In this document: piece after piece, positions 45,700 through 56,490 of the stretch
Layout of the letters: every line of letters starts with the position of its first letter
Numbering within the stretch: position 1 is the stretch's first letter
Made by a program: the position numbers and the translations under genes
Notes under the pieces: model-generated
The model's database searches: none
What the model was told of the DNA's origin: nothing
The model's input: only the letters and a program-made list of their open reading frames with translations
NCBI GenBank assembly: GCA_963669155.1
Contig: OZ022597.1
Span: forward strand, 6,601,630 to 6,665,629
Length of the DNA: 64,000 nucleotides
From: Arbacia lixula
Taxonomy: Eukaryota; Echinodermata; Echinoidea; Arbacioida; Arbaciidae
Reading direction: 5' to 3'

Positions 45700-48600
45700 A
45701 TAAATATATATATAAGCATTTGTGTGGTAAATAGAGGGCCGGTCTATAGGGTTTGGGTATAGTACTTGTGCAGAAATATGTCAACGGAACAAAAAGAAAC
45801 TTACACATCCGGATGCGTATGCGCAGTATCTGAGTGGGTGAGCTGCTAGACATGTGTTGAAGCAGTCTATGTGTCCTACCATCTGTTCATGCAGCGTTTC
45901 TGGGGTATATGGTACTTTTTTAGACCCTGGCCCGTGGCTAAACCACCACCAGGAAATGGCCCTGCAATGTATCATACAAATAAAAAAAACATTAACTTTT
46001 AACGTGCTGATATGGACCTCACCCCCTCCCCCTCTCTACTTAAATACACTCAAATCACATGAATTAGTAACTTGTCTAGCATATATGGCTATAAAGAGAC
46101 ATGTGTATTAAAAAAGTAGTGCTGCCCTAGTTTGGCAAAAGGAAGCAAGTGACAAATCACTGAAATTTGAGTTGTTGATGTTTTAGACTGTAGAGATTCT
46201 CTACATACAGGCAAAATCTAACAAGGGATTATTCATATTAATGCGAGATATTCAATCTAACTTGATGTGGTATTGCATTGATGCAAATGCAAATGACTGA
46301 TACATTTTGCTTATTTACAAGAAAGACCGATATTGTGACTTGCTTCCTTTTTGTCAATTTAGGGCCGAGTAGTGATAAACAATTATTGAGCGCAAAGAAA
46401 TTAGAATGTACTTGTACAATTACTTTGTTTTATCAGTTTTATTACAAAGTATAACGTAGTTTCATTTAATCTGATATTTTAGAATCTACTCGGTTTCTTT
46501 CTTGTAAATCTTGTGAAATCCAACACCTGTTTGTATGAATCATTAATCAAGTCAAATCGCGTTACTTGCTTTAAGTTACTTTTGAAGTTAATGGTTAATC
46601 TGTTCATACAAACGTAATAATCTACATGATCTGTAAACAATTCTAGTATGAAGCTACTTCTCTTCTTCATAATCAACCTTTTCGTAACCGAATGCGAGTG
46701 AAGCTTGACTAGCACAAGTGCTATATCTCTCTCCACTATGTCATTAATTGAAAATGATCTCCAACCGGTTGTAAATGTTATTGCGACATGTGTGTCTAAG
46801 TATTCATGTATGCATGTAATCTAATTGTCAATAAAGAATATCATGTTATATTCTTGTCAATGTTAATGATGATGTTAAAAAAAAATTCAATCAATAATTC
46901 ATGACCCGGAGGGCGTTTCATGAAAGTTGTCAGCACTGACTAAATCGTCAGTGCCAACAATTCCAGTGAAATCCTCAGTTTTGATTGGGTGAGAGGCGCC
47001 AGCCTCTGACAGTTACTATGGTAACTGCCGGGGAAAGACAACTAGTCAGTGCTGACTACTTTCATGAAACGCCCTACCGTCATCGATGGAATGCCATTCA
47101 GCCATGACCACGTGGTTCCCATTCTTTAATGTCTTCTCCATATACACATATAACGTAATGCAGGCATGGCAGGGCAGGCCGTTTCAGTTATAAAACTGTT
47201 TTACAAGGGCGCCCTGCACTCGGACATACCATGGACCTATCATGGATGGACTGCGCTCGGATAGACTTCCTTTGATCTATGATGACCACCGCCTCATAAA
47301 AATTCAAGACATTCAGGTGTTTTAAACAATACGCTGTATTTCTAATGAGGCAGTGCCTTCCTCTGAATAACAAAAGAAAATCTGTTTTGAGAAATATGTC
47401 AACCGTTCAGCCTTCGCTGGGAGTTCATAGCTGATCTTATTACACACACTGGGAATTAGTTTGGAGGTGAGCGAAGGGAAATTTTGATAAAATTGTAGAA
47501 AGAATTTGGTCCGTAACGTTTTCGGACATCTCCGGACACGAAATCGACGTTGTTTCCATGGAAGGTGAAACACTCAATAAACGATTTACAAGATATTTGT
47601 AAGGAAATATGATTGCCCAATGTGCGATATTGAGGCATTTTTCTGACATGTTTTCTACAGTATTCTTGATTTATCACAAAAACGACGCAACAATATAATC
47701 TGAAATTCACAGATTCGTATCATTATAAGATGTACTACTACTGCACATGTACTTCAGTACATGAAGTGGTTCTGAAATCTTCTGCGCATGCAGATTGTAT
47801 ATTCCTCTAAATGCATCCAAAATTTGTCTTGCATATTTGGCGGCGGTCATCACTGGATCAAAGAACCAAACGCGTAAAATATTCTATTGTGGTATCAATG
47901 ATCGCGACTGGTGTATGAATAAATTACTCTTCGTTCCGACTCCAGTTCTAACACCTTCCTGGACATACTAACAAGAAATACTAACAAAATCATACATCAA
48001 CGAAAAGTTACTGTACAAAACAAACATCTTGAAATTTTAACGAGTAATATGAAATCAATAGGAAAACGCAGAACTTTTATTAACTGACGCATAAAACTGA
48101 TATACCAACATATTCTTTACAAAAAGTATAACATTTGATGTCAGGTCTGCAAACTAAACTTATTGTAATGAGGAAAAGGGGAAATAGAGAGAGGGGAAGA
48201 GGAGTGAGAATAAGAAAAAGATATCACCTTTTGGTAGGGTTTCGAACCATGAGAACGATCTTGGCCTGTGGTTGTAGCGCGTGGATGAGGTCAGCGTTGG
48301 TAAAGGGCGGCTCAAGGGCAGAAGGGTGGTCTTTAATCCACTCCTGGCCCAGCGAGAAAGCAGTAGAGATGGAAGCGTCACCTACATTAGAAGACAGAGA
48401 AATCCAAACTAATATTCAACATTGCTCCTTATGATGTTTTTTTAAAGGGTGGTCCTTAAAAAACAGGGTGTCCTTTTTTGAAGGTCAAAAAGTATACATA
48501 TAATTTTCTTGAAAACCATGGCAAATGGAAAAATAAAATACTGTTTAGGAACATCCTTCCCAATGAACTTGACACTGAAGCGGACAAGCGGAATTACAGC

Positions 48601-51600
48601 GATCGGTAGAGTTTGACGAGATTTTGGGCGGGTCTTCTGAACCTGCAGGTTCTTGTAGGCTAGAGACCGAAGACCGCTGTTAGCTTTTGTCCGCACCACA
48701 GTGAATGCGTTCAACGAGAGCAATGCCCGAAGTGGCCGGCGCATCGCACACTGACAGGGGCAATACAGCTATTAATGTAAACTAGATTTCCTACATTTCA
48801 AACGTAAACAATGATAGGTGTTTTCTTTTCTTTGATGGGTCTTCCGGCTTAGAGTGTGAGGGTGTACTGCTGATTCCTGTAGAGTTTCATGACTATTTCA
48901 AATGGGACATCTTTCCTTTACTCCACTTTTGACCCAGAGAAATTGGAGTGGCTACCATCATCTACATAGAGGACAGAGGACAAGAGGTCTGTAGGCCATA
49001 GAAAATGAACCATTTGTGTTCCAGATAAATATCTGGCAGAAGGAGGATTTGCAGGAGAGTGAGGGGCCACTTAGTCAGTGGATGGGAGAAGGAATAGATG
49101 AGCAGGAGCGTGGTAGTAGCAGGAGGGGAGACGCTGGCGGGAAGCTACGGGATAGGCCTCCTGCAGCTGGAGCTGGAGCAGGAGGGGACCCTACGTTTGG
49201 AGCCGCGAAGGAGCCCGTGTACACGTATGAGTATCGACGGGCACGGAGTCGAAATACAGCAGCGTCTTCTGGTACGGCGAGGGGCACGTTAGGGAGGAGG
49301 CGAGGAGGAGCCGGCCCAGTGCTTCAGCGGCACTCATCGCATCTGACCCGGAGGTGCGTACTCTTATCATTATTGTGATACAACGATCAGTTGAGATGGG
49401 GTGTCTCAGGAGAATTATGAGAATCAACTGGAAAGAGAGAGTGTCAAACATCGAGGTGCTTCACAGAGCGGGAACTGAAAGAACTCTTTTGTGTGACCTC
49501 ATGCAACGGAAGATGCGCTACGCAAGCCATGTTCTTTGTGCCACTTGCAAGGACACTTGCAAATATACTTCTGGAAGATACAATTGACTGAAATAGAGCA
49601 AGAGAAAGACAGAGAATCAAATGGAGCGACACCATCAAGAAATGGAGCTCAGCAACTTTTTACGTTGAAGCGGCAAAGAGAGCTGCAGAAAACCGCCCTA
49701 AGTAGAGAGCCATGGTGGCCAACCATGTCGAATACGGCGCATGATATTGATGATATAATGGAGGTTTAAACAGATAAATAACTTCCTCCTGCTTTGTCTA
49801 ATTTTCGCAACCGTTAGCTTATATGTTTCTTTCATTTTATGCTACGAACGATACTCACCGAATACCTTGGGATGATAAGTGTTCCCCTCTTCGTCAACGG
49901 CCGTATTTGCCACGAGATGCGGTACCACAGTGTGTTTGTATAAGTTGAGATACCACTCTAACGAGCTGTCGTCCGATCCGCCAGTATTCGCACGAGCGTA
50001 GAACACTGTGAACCAATGGAAATGCAAGTTTAATATACATGTACAGTCAAACCTGTGTAATAAGACCGTACAGGGGAGACATAAACTTTAAGAGCAGGTA
50101 GTTTTTATGAATAGGTTGCTTTGAGATAAATTCAGTGAAAGACACTATTGAAGGGAAATAAATGAAGTGGTCTTTATAGACAGGTGGTCAGCTTTCCATA
50201 AAAAAGCATTACACATTATTACACAAGACGACATTAACTAGAAATCAAAGTCATAACTTGAATATATGATAAGAATATTAAAGAACGACGAAGTTGATTT
50301 AAAAAAATAATGACTATGACCATGACTATGGCGGAAATCCCGGGGGGGGGGGGGGGGGGGACGGGGGATCGCTTCCCCCCCCCCCCCACTATTTTCGGTC
50401 GTGTACCGAAAAAAACGTCATAACCCCCCCCCCCCCCCCCCACCATTTCGAAGGGGGGGGGGACACAATATCAAATGTCCCCCCACTATTTTCGGTTGTG
50501 TACCCACGAGACTGGGCGGATTAATTTTTTTTCGAAAAACGTCATTAACCCCCCCCCCCCCCCCCCCGCTCAGCTACTTCTTGAGGAAAAACATGTCCCC
50601 TCNNNNNNNNNNNNNNNNNNNNNNNNNNNNNNNNNNNNNNNNNNNNNNNNNNNNNNNNNNNNNNNNNNNNNNNNNNNNNNNNNNNNNNNNNNNNNNNNNN
50701 NNNNNNNNNNNNNNNNNNNNNNNNNNNNNNNNNNNNNNNNNNNNNNNNNNNNNNNNNNNNNNNNNNNNNNNNNNNNNNNNNNNNNNNNNNNNNNNNNNNN
50801 NNTAAAGACAGCCCGTCCCTTTTGCAGATCACCACAAAACCACCGAAACATTGGCAACACATATAGAGAAGTGTTAGCAAGCTGTATATTCATAATTTGA
50901 AACTGATTCGTAGTGTAAAATTCAAATAATGCACGCAAACAACGTCTGATTAATAGTCTTTGCCTCAGGCTCTTAGCATTTTGTGTTAAAATATCTGCTT
51001 TATTGATTAATCTGTTTATTAAATTATAAAACGCATTATGAAAAAATTGTTCTATAGAAGGAATCATCTCCATAGTTTGGTAAATACTCATAAAATTATA
51101 AATTATTACTCATAAAATTAGGATTTCACACTTGCATAATAACCACATACAGTAGATACTGTCACGAAGACTAATACTTTTTTCGTAGTACGAAAAAAGT
51201 CGGTTTGAAATTTAACGGCTGAATTTTTTACATATACAGAAAGCTTCAACATGCTATATTCTTAGAAATGGTCTTGAATCACACTTTCTTCAATTTACGA
51301 TCGTGATAGACGATTTCAAATTTTAAGCTTGCAAAAGGGACGGACAATCTTTAAGAGCACGTAGTTTTTATGAATAGGTTGCTTTGAGATAAATTCAGTG
51401 AAAGACACTATTCAAGGGAAATAACTGAGGTGGCCTTTACAGACAGGTGGTCAGTTTCCATAAAAAAGCATAACACATTATTACACAAGCTGAAATTAAC
51501 TAGAAATCAAAGTCATAACTTGAATATATGATAAGAATGATAAAGAACAACGAAGTTGATTTAAAAAATAAATAATGACTATGACGTATTACTTAAAATC

Positions 51601-51648
51601 AAACAAAGTTAGGGGGCCTACTGGGCTGGCGTTTATGTGAGACTGTCC

Positions 51649-51685
<37 letters not shown>

Positions 51686-54600
51686 ACAGAATATTGCAAT
51701 TTATTTTTAGAATTATGTTTTATTATTTACACCATTAGTAGGACTGAGATATCTTATTTCTTTCACAGAAAAAATTATTCAATAACACTTCAAGCAAAAT
51801 ATATGAACAATGATAAATGATTTTCTTTTCTGGAATGAATGATCAATATGAATTGTGCAAACTAATACAAAGTCAATAGCTCATTGCATGGCGTGGACAA
51901 TTTACGAATGAAATATATCAAATACTTTCTACATGACTGTCTCTATTTGTTTAAAAATAGGATGAACTTACGATGTTTGAAATAAAGTGTTCTTTCGATT
52001 TGTAACGAAAAAAGCTCTTTACTTTCTGTAATTATACTTTAACTATAATCGATCTTATTTACATCTATAAATTATTATATCATACTGTGCATAAAGAATT
52101 CCGAAATTAATAGAATTATAGATTCCATCTGGAAACCCAAATATAAAATCATTCACGGATAAAGTGATTTCATTATTGTTTGGATTTCTCCGAGGAATCG
52201 GTGAGTACATACAATGCCATTACCAAAGCTGGGACTAGAATGTTAGTGTAGGTAAGAAACTGCTTGCAAGTGTTTTTTACACCGTTGCATAGTCATTTTA
52301 CCATAGATTGCAATGAATTGCGAGTGAAATGCAATTCCAAGCCTATATCTTAGAATCAGTTTGTTCCCAGGGATATGAAATACTAGTAGATGGTTTTCAA
52401 TTAGAGAGTGTATATCGACACCACTGTGGTGGCCCCAATGTCAGAATCGTGTAGATAGTATACAAATATTTCATGACCATGAGGGATCTTGTGGAATCTA
52501 TTTGCACCGAGGTTAAGTGGAGGGCGTGCGGTACTATTTTCCCGAGACCGCAGGTCGAGGGAAAATGGTACTGCACGCCCTCCACTTCACCGAGGGGACC
52601 AATAGATTCCACAAAGTTCCCGAATAAAGATCATGAAATATTTGTTTTATATCCTTCATTGATATATTCTTTGTCCATTAATTTAATCCTTACGATGGAC
52701 CGTGTAATACAGTGCCCATGCTCTAAGCTCCGAACGCAGGAGCCCGATTCAGATGTTTTGTTATTTCCTGCGGCTCGAGCAAACCAACGGAAATTCAAGT
52801 TGCACCTCGGCCGCAACACCGCGGGAGTTCCGGCAGCGCGCCCAATGATTTTCCGCTAAAACGCGAAAAACCAGCTGGAAAGAAATGTATCGCGTAGATT
52901 TTTTTTCCCTCTGACGTCATGAAATAGTACTTTTCTTCCCTCTGAGCTCTCTTCCTTCAAATAGTTCATCTATTTGTGGTCATGTGACACCCTTTCAACC
53001 AATCAACGAACTGGAATATATTAATGAGGGATATAAATACAAAGAACCTCTGATTGTATCTCAATTGATCTGGAGCAGCTCTGCGCTCTTGCGATCGCCA
53101 ATACACAAAGTTACCAGGGGCCATATTCATGAAAGCTTACTAGCCTAGTTAGTTACTAAAATGCATGCAGTTAAATGCAGTTTAGTAGCTTACTAGGCTT
53201 TTAATGTTTCATGAATATGGGCCCAGGTTACTCTTCAACAGTGCGTAGACTTTATCGGCTCCTTGAATTTTAGACAAAAATGGCTAGGGAAAGGTGTAAA
53301 AAAAATGTGCCAACGGCTTACATGCTTCCACGTCGATTGGAGTCTTGAGCCATCCATGCCTTCTGGGCCCCCACCAATGGGGTTCTTTGGGCACCTTGAC
53401 CACGTCGGGGTGGTACACCAGCTTATCCCAGATGTCCGTGGTGGCACATTTGAACATGCCAATGATGTAAAAGTAAGGTAGACAATTCAGCTCTGAATTG
53501 CCCCGCACCCAGCACGGGTTCTTGAAGTTCCCCAAGAAACTAGTCGGAACCTTATCGAACAGCTGCAACGAACACCGTGAATGAGAGGCAGTTTAAACAT
53601 TTACTTTACGGGTGTCAGGAAAAAAAACAGGGCCTATTGGGGCGGGGGGGGGGGGGGGGCGTTGTTTCACTAAGTTCCTCGTAAGCTACGAACGGCTTTA
53701 CGCACGATGTAACCTGTTCTTAATTGCTAAATCAGGAACCCAATTTGTTCATATTTTAACACAGTGGGATTTAATTTCCAATAATCCTCATCAAATTTGA
53801 CAAAATTGATCATAGACTTTGTATTCATACGCCTGTAAGCAACAAGAAGTTGGATTTACAACGACCAGATTTCAACTTAAGCTGATGGGAATCAATATCA
53901 TTGAGAATCTGATTTAGCACCTGAGGACAGGTCACTAGTCGTGTGTAAAGTCGTCCGTAGCTTACGACTACCTTGCTGAACCCCTCCCCCCCCCCCCCCC
54001 CCCCAGTATTTGTGGGAACATGCAAAAGTTTTGCAAAGAATGCGTCAATCCGAACATCAAAGTGAATATACCTACCTACCTGCCGAGTGATGTTTGTCAT
54101 TTGGGGAACGCCCTTTGTATTGCCAATTCTTTAATTTATTATTTTGAATAATATTACATTAAAGTCCATTTTAATAAGTTTGTCTTTGGCATACGCGGTG
54201 AAAATTTTCCACATTTAATTTAATTATCTTGCATGCTAAATACCATACAGTTTCTAAGTAGATGTTAGAAGGGATCTTTATATGTTTGGTCATTTCAAAA
54301 GAAATTAAGATACCAGTATGAAACAATTAAAATGCAGCAAAACAAGTTGATATCATCTCTCGATACAGGGCGACATGTCCAACTTATCTAAAATTTATGA
54401 ATTTCCTTTTTTTATTTCTATTGTATATCGTTCATCAAATATATTATGTATCTATCACGTGTACATTTATTTGTTATGTTTATGCTGGAAAAGAACGTGA
54501 ATAAAATTTTTAGAAAAATAATAAGAAGAATAAAAAAGAGCACACACCTCTGGGGCAGATGCAATCAGTGCCGCTGAAGCGTTGGGTCGGCTCCTCCTCG

Positions 54601-55111
54601 CCTCCTCCCTAACGTGCCCCTCACCCTGTGAGTCGTACCAGAAGACGCTGCTGTAGTTCGACTCCGTGACCCGTCGATACTCCCACGTGTATATGGGCTC
54701 CTTCGCGACTCCAACCGTAGGGTCCCCTCTTGCTCCAGCCCCAGCTCCTACAGGCCCACCCCGTAGCTTCCCGCCAGCGTCTCCCCTCCTGCTACCACCA
54801 CGCTCCTGCCCACCTACTCCTTCTCCCATCCACTGACCGCGTGGCCCATCTGCACTCTGGTCCTGCAAATCCACCTTCTTGTTGAGGACACCGCCCGCTT
54901 CATTCTCAGTGTCCCAGGGGTTGTGTTTCCCGCGCAATGTTGTGGTTTGTATGCCCCTGATATGGGGTCCTTCTGCGGATGTCTCTGTGTTCTTCCTGGG
55001 CGATTTGTTCCCAACGGTTAAAGAAGAGAGGCGTAGGCTTACGCTGCCGCTGAGCAAGAATATTGCTACCGACAGCAGGACGAGGCTAAAAAGAACCCGT
55101 CTTGTCCTCTG
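43567..55111 (-). CDS. CHST15-like Golgi carbohydrate sulfotransferase (start exon not seen)
   Basis: Seven exons, 5' to 3' on the minus strand: 55,111-54,548; 53,562-53,322; 50,005-49,859; 48,381-48,228; 45,961-45,805; 44,939-44,777; 43,742-43,567 (TGA at 43,569-43,567). Phases agree at every junction, giving 533 residues. Domain order: a basic patch QRTRR with a hydrophobic signal anchor (about residues 6-24); a Gly/Arg-rich stem; then the sulfotransferase fold. This has a 5'-phosphosulfate loop IIGMFKCATTDIWDKL (about 221-236), the EPHWW motif shared with the GalNAc4S-6-O-sulfotransferase group, a 3'-phosphate site MVRNPTKRAISWWWF (about 361-376), and a DQILVIRVEDW strand. Family members transfer sulfate from PAPS to chondroitin or dermatan GalNAc residues in the Golgi lumen. 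The loop has Ala where KxGTT is usual, which may affect PAPS binding. The initiating ATG must lie beyond 55,111. The second intron holds the assembly gap. Confidence 0.88.
43713..43998. repeat. 142-bp tandem duplication of the last-exon splice acceptor
   Basis: CCTTGTCTTCCA(G/T)CTCTACT begins units at 43,713 and 43,855. Each unit spans the first ~30 coding bases of the last sulfotransferase exon, its acceptor (CCCATCACAG on the minus strand) and about 110 bp of intron. The duplicate acceptor at 43,887 would splice in frame but reads SAMPVEMEDKAYYYLVYA then stop. The intronic part appears a third time at about 44,210-44,335. Confidence 0.85.
44001..44140 (-). mobile_element. tRNA-derived SINE (copy 1)
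   Basis: On the minus strand a tRNA-like head carries an A-box-like GACTGCGTGGTCAAG and a B box GGTTCAAATCC (about 44,060-44,072). It is followed by TGACTTGTTTTTCATTCATTC and AGGATGGAGCACGC. The same body follows the B box at 60,922. It lies in the last sulfotransferase intron. Confidence 0.75.
44210..44335. repeat. Third copy of the intronic duplication
   Basis: GTGGCTAGATTTTAGTGAAAG, GGGCTTTCTGCGGTAATTTC and CATACACCCAGTAGTAATAA match the intron part of the 142-bp units, without exon sequence. Confidence 0.75.
45543..45605 (-). mobile_element. tRNA-like SINE head (copy 2)
   Basis: Minus strand: an A-box-like GTAGCCTGGTGGATAG and, about 30 bases on, GCAGGTTCAGGTCCC (B box with a G for the usual A). 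There is no acceptor-stem pairing for a real tRNA. Confidence 0.6.
45655..45713. repeat. TA microsatellite
   Basis: (TA)n broken by ACATG. Confidence 0.95.
46120..46370. mobile_element. TIR element, family G (copy 2)
   Basis: GCAAAAGGAAGCAAGTGACA and TGACTTGCTTCCTTTTTGTC form the inverted ends. The interior has AGATATTCAATCTAACTTGA, as in 26,650-26,890. It is intronic in the sulfotransferase gene. Confidence 0.8.
46910..47075. mobile_element. Short TIR element, family A (copy 2)
   Basis: GGGCGTTTCATGAAAGTTGT and ACTTTCATGAAACGCCC ends, with CAGCACTGAC inverted at both sides. This is the better-preserved copy of the element at 11,694. Confidence 0.9.
47229..47962 (+). repeat. Dispersed repeat family C (copy 2, longest)
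   Basis: Runs from CCATGGACCTATCATGGATG to GACTCCAGTTCTAACACCTT, about 730 bp, in a sulfotransferase intron. It defines the full unit against the copies at 13,885, 17,300 and 56,491. Confidence 0.85.
49035..49390 (+). pseudogene. Inverted partial copy of the sulfotransferase stem exon
   Basis: Opposite in strand to its host gene. It reads SQWMGEGIDEQERGSSRRGD, AGGKLRDRPPAAGAGAGGDP and KEPVYTYEYRR, against GQWMGEGVGGQERGGSRRGD, GDP and KEPIYTWEYRR in the parent exon. A 1-bp loss after YEYRR shifts the frame and a 9-bp deletion follows. The copy continues past the parent's splice donor (GGTGCGTACTCTT against GGTGTGTGCTCTT). It is therefore a genomic duplication, not a spliced retrocopy. Confidence 0.85.
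49375..49765 (+). mobile_element. LINE reverse-transcriptase 3' tail
   Basis: The first frame reads CLRRIMRINWKERVSNIEVL, HRAGTERTLLCDLMQRKMRY. After a frameshift comes ARERQRIKWSDTIKKWSS, then EAAKRAAENRP, a stop in place of W, and RAMVANHVEYGA. These are the conserved C-terminal residues of a common metazoan non-LTR reverse-transcriptase lineage. It is truncated at 5' and broken, and abuts the pseudo-exon. Confidence 0.85.
50045..50325 (+). repeat. Direct repeat flanking the gap, left copy
   Basis: From TTTAAGAGCAGGTAGTTTTT to ATAATGACTATGAC this matches 51,345-51,585 with only scattered differences. The copies are about 1.3 kb apart on either side of the gap. Confidence 0.9.
50338..50580. 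repeat. G and C homopolymer tracts beside the gap
   Basis: Long G and C runs alternate with CACTATTTTCGGT(C/T)GTGTAC and CGAAAAA(A)ACGTCAT(T)AAC, a two-copy tandem of about 100 bp. Confidence 0.9.
50603..50802. other. Assembly gap, exactly 200 N
   Basis: The round number suggests a placeholder of unknown true size. It is inside a sulfotransferase intron, so no visible exon is interrupted. Confidence 1.
51345..51585 (+). repeat. Direct repeat flanking the gap, right copy
   Basis: Matches 50,085-50,325 nearly throughout (AATTCAGTGAAAGACACTATT, AGACAGGTGGTCAG, TATATGATAAGAAT). Confidence 0.9.
51650..52450. other. Poly-T run, then AT-rich intron sequence
   Basis: A run of about 30 T at 51,651-51,680, then no recognised feature. 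All of it is within the sulfotransferase intron. Confidence 0.5.
52450..53040. repeat. Dispersed repeat family H (copy 2) with CpG-rich hairpin
   Basis: AAGTGGAGGGCGTGCGGTAC at 52,513 pairs with GTACTGCACGCCCTCCACTT at 52,569, a long stem with CpGs. Downstream, CCGCAACACCGCGGGAGTTC and CTGACGTCATGAAATAGTAC match copy 1 inverted. Confidence 0.8.
53117..53224. mobile_element. ~108-bp palindromic MITE, family E (copy 2)
   Basis: GGGGCCATATTCATGAAAGC and TTTCATGAATATGGGCCC are inverted ends, as at 20,597-20,706. It is intronic, about 100 bp from the second visible sulfotransferase exon. Confidence 0.9.
53660..53990. mobile_element. MITE-like element, family D (copy 3)
   Basis: GTTGTTTCACTAAGTTCCTC, AACACAGTGGGATTTAATTT, AAGCTGATGGGAATCAATAT and CACTAGTCGTGTGTAAAGTC follow the family order. 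G- and C-tracts flank it. Confidence 0.85.
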
Positions 55112-55139
55112 CTGAATAAAAGCGATACAGATAGAGGGG

Positions 55140-55244
55140 GTTTAGGAGTAACAAGAAAGATGGAGAAGGTGTAAAGAGAGAGATGGAGAGGGGGTCAGAG
55201 GGAGAGAGACAATCAAACAGACAGAGAATAAGACGAAGATGGAA

Positions 55245-55290
<46 letters not shown>

Positions 55291-55292
55291 GA
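55140..55292. repeat. GA microsatellite and G-tract
   Basis: Purine-rich block ending in (GA)n and a G-tract, just upstream of the first visible sulfotransferase exon. Confidence 0.9.
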
Positions 55293-55444
55293 CATCTATA
55301 TCAGTAACCAGATTTAATTATGCTGAGACATTAAACAAATTATATCAGATACGTGTAGATCCACATTTAGCATGTCCCTTACAAATATTTCCTCGAAATG
55401 GCATGTTGCAGTAGATCAATCCGCTGACCCAACCTCGATCAAGT

Positions 55445-55572
55445 CCATGTTGCATAAAAATTACCATTAGTAGTAACTCTACCATCATTGATAACATTGC
55501 TCGACAGCCGATCAACTTGGAGGTTGCCATAGCACAGTTACGGTCAATGGTACGTTTTATGCAATAGGGCTC
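55445..55572. mobile_element. MITE with Harbinger-like ends (copy 2)
   Basis: ATGTTGCATAAAAATTACCA and GTACGTTTTATGCAATAGGG inverted ends, interior TAGTAACTCTACCATC. A relative of 41,771-41,926. Confidence 0.8.
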
Positions 55573-55719
55573 AGAAGGGTAAGAGTTTATTATTATTATT
55601 TTTCTCTGCATGCACCTGTTCCATGCCATGATCAGAGAAGTTTGGACATACATGTAGGATCAATTCAGTCGGTAATGTAATACAAGATCCAAAGTCACGA
55701 ATCCCACCTTCGCGTAGAG

Positions 55720-56400
55720 GGCTCATATTAGTATACAAATATTTCATGATCATGAGGAATCTTGTTATAATATATTTTATAACTCTTACACAAGACTATT
55801 TTAGCTTTAGTTTTCGGTGTTTTAAACCGAAAATAAATGGGATGAAAATGGAGGTAGAAGAAGAGGGTGGGTGGTGATTGAGAGTTGTGAACTAGTCACA
55901 AAGTAGTTATAAAGAGAAATGAAGAAAAAAGAAATTAGAAAAGTATAGCTACGTTATAGTAAGTTTTGCAATTAACTATAGGTTTCTTTCAAAATCTGAA
56001 AAAGTATCAGTCTGACGTTTCGGGCAGTGTGCTCTGTCCTTCATTCGGAGAATAATTTTGTGGAACCTATTTGCTCCCGAGGTGAAGTGGAGGGCGTGCG
56101 GTACTATTTCCCGAGACCGCACGCCCTCCACTTCAACGAGGGGAGAAATAGACTCCACAGAGATCCCGAATAAAGATCATGAAATACACATTTGTTTTAT
56201 ATCCTTCACTGATATATTCTTTGTTCCTTGATTGGATGGACCTTGAAATGACGTCACGAAATAGGTTCCCTTTTCCCTCTGACGTCACGAAATAGTCTTT
56301 TTCTTCCCTCTAAGCTTCTTTCGCTTCATATAGTTGAACTATTCGTGGTCCTGCGACACACTTTAAACCAATCAATGAACTGGAATACATGTATATCAAC
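55720..56400. repeat. Dispersed repeat family H (copy 3) with short hairpin
   Basis: Shares TATACAAATATTTCATGA near 55,734 and AAGTGGAGGGCGTGCGGTAC at 56,083, which pairs with CCGCACGCCCTCCACTT. The stem is shorter than in copy 2 because the inner part is missing. The tail GACGTCACGAAATAGTC matches the other two copies. Confidence 0.8.
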
Positions 56401-56490
56401 GAAGTATACACCTTCCTATACATGCATACATTTCAGCGTTCGCTGCTGAACTTTCAATTTCAATTTTGTCACTAAGTGCTTCATATTAGC

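Noticed and set aside
54879-55115. Plus-strand open frame of 78 codons
   Set aside because: It is the antisense shadow of the sulfotransferase stem exon.
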